Shown here one piece after another: positions 39,852 to 42,739 of a stretch of 42,739 nt of DNA. Position numbers and translations under genes: made by a program. Source of the stretch: an uncultured Bacteroidales bacterium (GTDB taxonomy: Bacteria > Bacteroidota > Bacteroidia > Bacteroidales > Bacteroidaceae); NCBI GenBank assembly GCA_902788865.1, contig CADALZ010000023.1, forward strand, positions 1 to 42,739, read 5' to 3'. The stretch's first letter is position 1, and every line of letters begins with the position of its first letter. The notes beneath the pieces are model-generated. The model had not been told where the DNA came from. It searched no databases and saw only the letters and a program-made list of their open reading frames with translations.

Positions 39852-41990
39852 TTAGAAGTAGAGGTAGCGATTATCAGTTACCTTACCCTTCATATACAGA
39901 TCGTTTACGAACTGGCTGCTCACTACATTGATGTTAGTATTCACCGTTCTCTGCTCTTCTGTAGCTGCCTCGAAGGTATCGTTCACCTTGCTGGTAGCAT
40001 AAGGCTGCAGCACGATGACACCACTTTCGCCCTTGAGAGGAGCACTTACCTGACCTTGCTGGCTAGCTGCTGCGAAAGCGCTTACGATAGGTTCTGTAGA
40101 GCGCAGAGCTGTGATGTAGGCAGGAGCAGCGAAGGTGACATGCTTCACAGAGTCTGCCACTGCATTGGCCATGTTCTTCACCTGGTCAACTGAAGTAGCA
40201 CCTGCGGCCTTGATGTCGGCAATGATCTTCTCTGCCTTCTTCTCACGCACCAGTTCCTGACGGAGTTCGTCGTTCACCAATGCCTGAGGACGATAGCCCT
40301 CACGTACGATGCCAGAAACAGCCACCATCATCAAGTGATCACTGTCACCACACTCATACAGGCCAGAAGCCTCACCACCCTTAGCACCGAAGGCCCACTT
40401 CAGAGCTTCTCTGGTACCTCTGATACCACCGATGTTGTGCTGATAGCTATGCATGTCGTTAGCGGTATAAAGGCGGTAGCCAGCCTCTTCAGCATTTTCT
40501 ACCATCTTCTCCAGCGTGTTGTTTGTAGCAACAAACTGGCTGAAGTCATTGTATGCCTTAGTGTAGGTTTCCTTGCTGAACTCAATAGGACGCTTCACTA
40601 CAGCTACCTTGTACTTAGGAGTCATAGCCTTGCGGTCTGTCACTTCCAGAATGATGTTTGCCTGATTCAGCACCAACTTAGTCAGCTGGTTCTTAGGCAG
40701 AGAAACGATAGCCTGGATGTACTGCAGGTTGTCACCATCGATCTGAGCGCCTTCATAGTTGGCAGAGCTGATCCATGTAGCCTCACCTGTCTGACCATAC
40801 TTCGTAGCGATCTCGGTAAAGCTTGCACCACCCTTGATAGCATTGAAGATACTGTCGGCCAGCTCTGCAGTGCGCTGCTGTGTATTGGCAGTCACCTGAA
40901 TCTGACGGAACTGGATGGAATCTGGCTCTGTAGAAACAGCCAGCTTCTTGAATGAATTCAGAGAGTTGTCTGCTGCGTTGTAGTATGGACCATAAGCCTC
41001 GTTCAAAGCTACTGAATCCAGACGTGCCACAACGTCAGAAGGCAGTGAGTTGGCTGTATAGTACAGGTCAACGTATGGGAACTCAGAATCTGTCGTACGG
41101 ATGAATGATGCATAGTCATCCATGTCTGCACTCAGCTGCTCTGTGTATTCCATCATCTCCTGCTGGAGAGCGGCTCTGTCTTCATCACTTGCCACTACCT
41201 GAACATCGATATAGCGCAGGTTACGAGTCTCCTCATACTGGCGATACTGCTCTTTCTTCTTGTCGTATGCAGCCTTCAACTCTGCATCTGTAACGGTGAT
41301 TTCATCATCGCTGACAGAAGAATATGGGATAGCAGCCATCAAGAGGTCGGTCTCATTCACACGTCCGTCGAAAGCTGCCTGAGCCTCAACAGGATTAGAG
41401 AGCAGTGACTTAGAGATAAGTGCCTGATACTTCTCTGCCAAACGGTTCTGGCGGATGTTCTTCTCTACAAACTTCCAGTAGTTATACACCTGCTGATAGT
41501 AGTTTGCAGTAGCTGCATCAGTCTGTGCATTCATCTGTGAATACTGCACCAAGAACATATTCAGCATGTCCTTGTCGAAGAGACCAGTCTGCTGATTGCG
41601 GAAAGGAGTGTTGGCCAGCAGTGAATATGTACCAGTGTTGATGATGTCTTGCATCTCTTCATCGCTCACTACCAAGCCCAGCTTCTTAGCTTCCTTCTCC
41701 AAAAGCTTGTTGTTCACATAAGTATTCCAAACCTGATCCTTCACGGCATCAGTCTGATCTTCAGTAAGGGCATTCAGGCCCTGAGAAAACTTCACGGCAT
41801 CAGAATATTCTTCTACCATATCCTGGTATTCCTGTGCAGTGATAGACTCACCATTTACTTCACCCACATTCTGAGTCTGATGTGGGGCGATTACTTTCCA
41901 GGCATCACCTGCGATAAAGGCAAACAAGCCAAGGCCAATGGTGGCTACCAACAGGGGACCCTTAGATCTAATTGATTGTAATGCTGCCAT
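39852..41990 (-). CDS. PpiD-like periplasmic peptidyl-prolyl isomerase/chaperone
   Basis: 712 aa. One N-terminal transmembrane helix (about 13-30, LLVATIGLGLFAFIAGDAW) anchors it in the inner membrane. A SurA/PpiD-type N-terminal chaperone domain follows (GEVNGESITAQEYQDMVEEY, VWNTYVNNKLLEKEAKKLGLVVSDEEMQDII in segments up to about 190), then a parvulin-type PPIase domain at about 355-455 (RQIQVTA, GGASFTEIATKYGQ, LTKLVLNQANIILEVTDRKA) and a second, degenerate one towards the C-terminus. It probably helps outer-membrane proteins fold after Sec export. Preceded by a -7 box at 42032-42039 and followed by a strong terminator, so it is monocistronic. Confidence 0.92.
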   Translation of the reverse strand: MAALQSIRSKGPLLVATIGLGLFAFIAGDAWKVIAPHQTQNVGEVNGESITAQEYQDMVEEYSDAVKFSQGLNALTEDQTDAVKDQVWNTYVNNKLLEKEAKKLGLVVSDEEMQDIINTGTYSLLANTPFRNQQTGLFDKDMLNMFLVQYSQMNAQTDAATANYYQQVYNYWKFVEKNIRQNRLAEKYQALISKSLLSNPVEAQAAFDGRVNETDLLMAAIPYSSVSDDEITVTDAELKAAYDKKKEQYRQYEETRNLRYIDVQVVASDEDRAALQQEMMEYTEQLSADMDDYASFIRTTDSEFPYVDLYYTANSLPSDVVARLDSVALNEAYGPYYNAADNSLNSFKKLAVSTEPDSIQFRQIQVTANTQQRTAELADSIFNAIKGGASFTEIATKYGQTGEATWISSANYEGAQIDGDNLQYIQAIVSLPKNQLTKLVLNQANIILEVTDRKAMTPKYKVAVVKRPIEFSKETYTKAYNDFSQFVATNNTLEKMVENAEEAGYRLYTANDMHSYQHNIGGIRGTREALKWAFGAKGGEASGLYECGDSDHLMMVAVSGIVREGYRPQALVNDELRQELVREKKAEKIIADIKAAGATSVDQVKNMANAVADSVKHVTFAAPAYITALRSTEPIVSAFAAASQQGQVSAPLKGESGVIVLQPYATSKVNDTFEAATEEQRTVNTNINVVSSQFVNDLYMKGKVTDNRYLYF

Positions 41991-42031
41991 TTTTATATTT
42001 AGTTTTATTCTTATTTCTCAATTTTAGCGCA

Positions 42032-42039
42032 CAAAGGTA
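42032..42039 (-). promoter_or_regulatory. -7 box for the PpiD-like gene
   Basis: TACCTTTG on the minus strand, about 42 bp before the ATG. The -33 element is poor. Confidence 0.45.
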
Positions 42040-42070
42040 CAAAAAATGTCAATATACATCTAATTATTTC

Positions 42071-42739
42071 CTAAAAATTTGCTTTTTCTGCCTCATCATT
42101 CACTTTTAGACGTACAATTTCTATTTTTGTAGCTGTAATTTTTATCATTTTGAACTCATATCTGCCCACAGTGACCACATCATGTAGTTTCGGGAAGCTC
42201 TGATAAGCATCGAGTATCAAGCCACCCACTGTGATATAGTCGTCAGACTCTGGCAGATCCAGGTCAAGTGTTTCATTCACTTTCTCTATCTCCATGCGTC
42301 CAGAGAGCAAGTATTCATGCTCTCCCACTTGCTTGCAGATATAGGAGTTGTTGTCATGCTCGTCTTCTATGTCGCCGAAGATTTCTTCTACCAAGTCTTC
42401 CAGTGACACGATACCTGCCGTGCCACCAAACTCATCCACCACCACAGCGATGGATTTCTTCTCTTGCATGAAGATGGTCATCAGCTTGTGTGCCGACATA
42501 GTTTCTGGTACTATAGGTATCTTCTTGATGCTTTGATGCCAGTCGGTTGGGTTACGAAACATCTCCGAAGAGTGCACATAGCCCACCACATTGTCGATAT
42601 TGCCATCATAAACGATGACTTTCGAAATGCCAGACTCGATAAATGCACTCATGAGCGTATTCACAGAGTCGGTCAGGTCAGCAGCCACGCTTTCCGTGCG
42701 AGGCACGATGCAGTCTCGTATCTTTACTGTTGAGAAGTC
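42071..42739 (-). CDS. CorC/HlyC-family (CBS domain) membrane protein, N-terminus outside window
   Basis: C-terminal 222 residues of a CNNM/CorC-type protein. The frame is open to the window edge and starts ...VKIRDCIVPRTESVA, matching the IMVPRT motif between the membrane DUF21 part and the CBS pair. Two CBS domains follow (SGISKVIVYDGNIDNVVGYVHS; KSIAVVVDEFGGTAGIVSLEDLVEEIFGDIEDE), then the CorC_HlyC domain (YLLSGRMEIEKVNETLDLDLPESDDYITVGGLIL). The family is tied to Mg/Co efflux or resistance; hemolysin labels are historical. In Bacteroidales this gene is often next to a PpiD-like gene, as here (80 bp). Confidence 0.93.
   Translation of the reverse strand, partial: DFSTVKIRDCIVPRTESVAADLTDSVNTLMSAFIESGISKVIVYDGNIDNVVGYVHSSEMFRNPTDWHQSIKKIPIVPETMSAHKLMTIFMQEKKSIAVVVDEFGGTAGIVSLEDLVEEIFGDIEDEHDNNSYICKQVGEHEYLLSGRMEIEKVNETLDLDLPESDDYITVGGLILDAYQSFPKLHDVVTVGRYEFKMIKITATKIEIVRLKVNDEAEKANF

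Overview
The window reads as chromosomal DNA of a Bacteroidales bacterium, most likely Prevotellaceae. The evidence is a SusC/D/E/F/G-type surface glycan system, lipoproteins with acidic residues right after the lipobox cysteine, Bacteroidetes promoters (TTTG, 19-20 bp, TAnnTTTG) at many starts, a tmRNA tag GENNYALAA, PPi-dependent phosphofructokinase, a C10 cysteine protease and several families common in Bacteroidales (DUF4831, DUF4837, DUF3244). The genus is inference.

Layout. 1-9.3 kb: end of cutC, a membrane-anchored GH25 lysozyme, pfp, a small operon (90-aa protein, acyltransferase, a NagB-like/PIG-L fusion) and a large secreted protein with a split amidase domain. 9.3-20.7 kb: a polysaccharide utilisation locus on the minus strand. 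Its order is GH53 endo-galactanase, SusC (interrupted by one in-frame TGA), SusD, SusE, SusF, then a close SusG homologue (GH13 with inserted CBM58). 20.8-21.2 kb: tmRNA, divergent from a threonine aldolase/lactonase/DUF4831 operon. 24.6-28.2 kb: a PqqD-like protein and two paralogous MFS transporters. 28.2-28.7 kb: a gene-free, repeat-rich stretch. 28.7-33.4 kb: an A/T-richer cassette on the minus strand with a membrane-spanning TPR/HTH regulator, a small secreted DUF3244 protein, a C10 protease zymogen and a lipoprotein. It carries its own promoters, a candidate operator of paired direct repeats, and a terminator. 33.6-42.7 kb: housekeeping genes on the minus strand (corC-like, PpiD-like PPIase, rlmN, DUF4837, pdxA, sigma-54 activator, lptE, a small TPR-like protein, secG).

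The most unusual signal is a family of degenerate 7-bp tandem repeats. They occur at about seven places between 6.2 and 26.5 kb, one of them an unbroken run of 19 heptamers (24919-25051). They abut or form stop codons, and they also sit inside coding sequence: in one signal-peptide region and in two loops of one MFS transporter. Other leads are the C10 protease cassette with its operator, nested inverted repeats built on GGTGTAGGTAA in the 28.2-28.5 kb gap, loss of NagB catalytic residues in the NagB/PIG-L fusion, and the mixed galactan/starch content of the locus.
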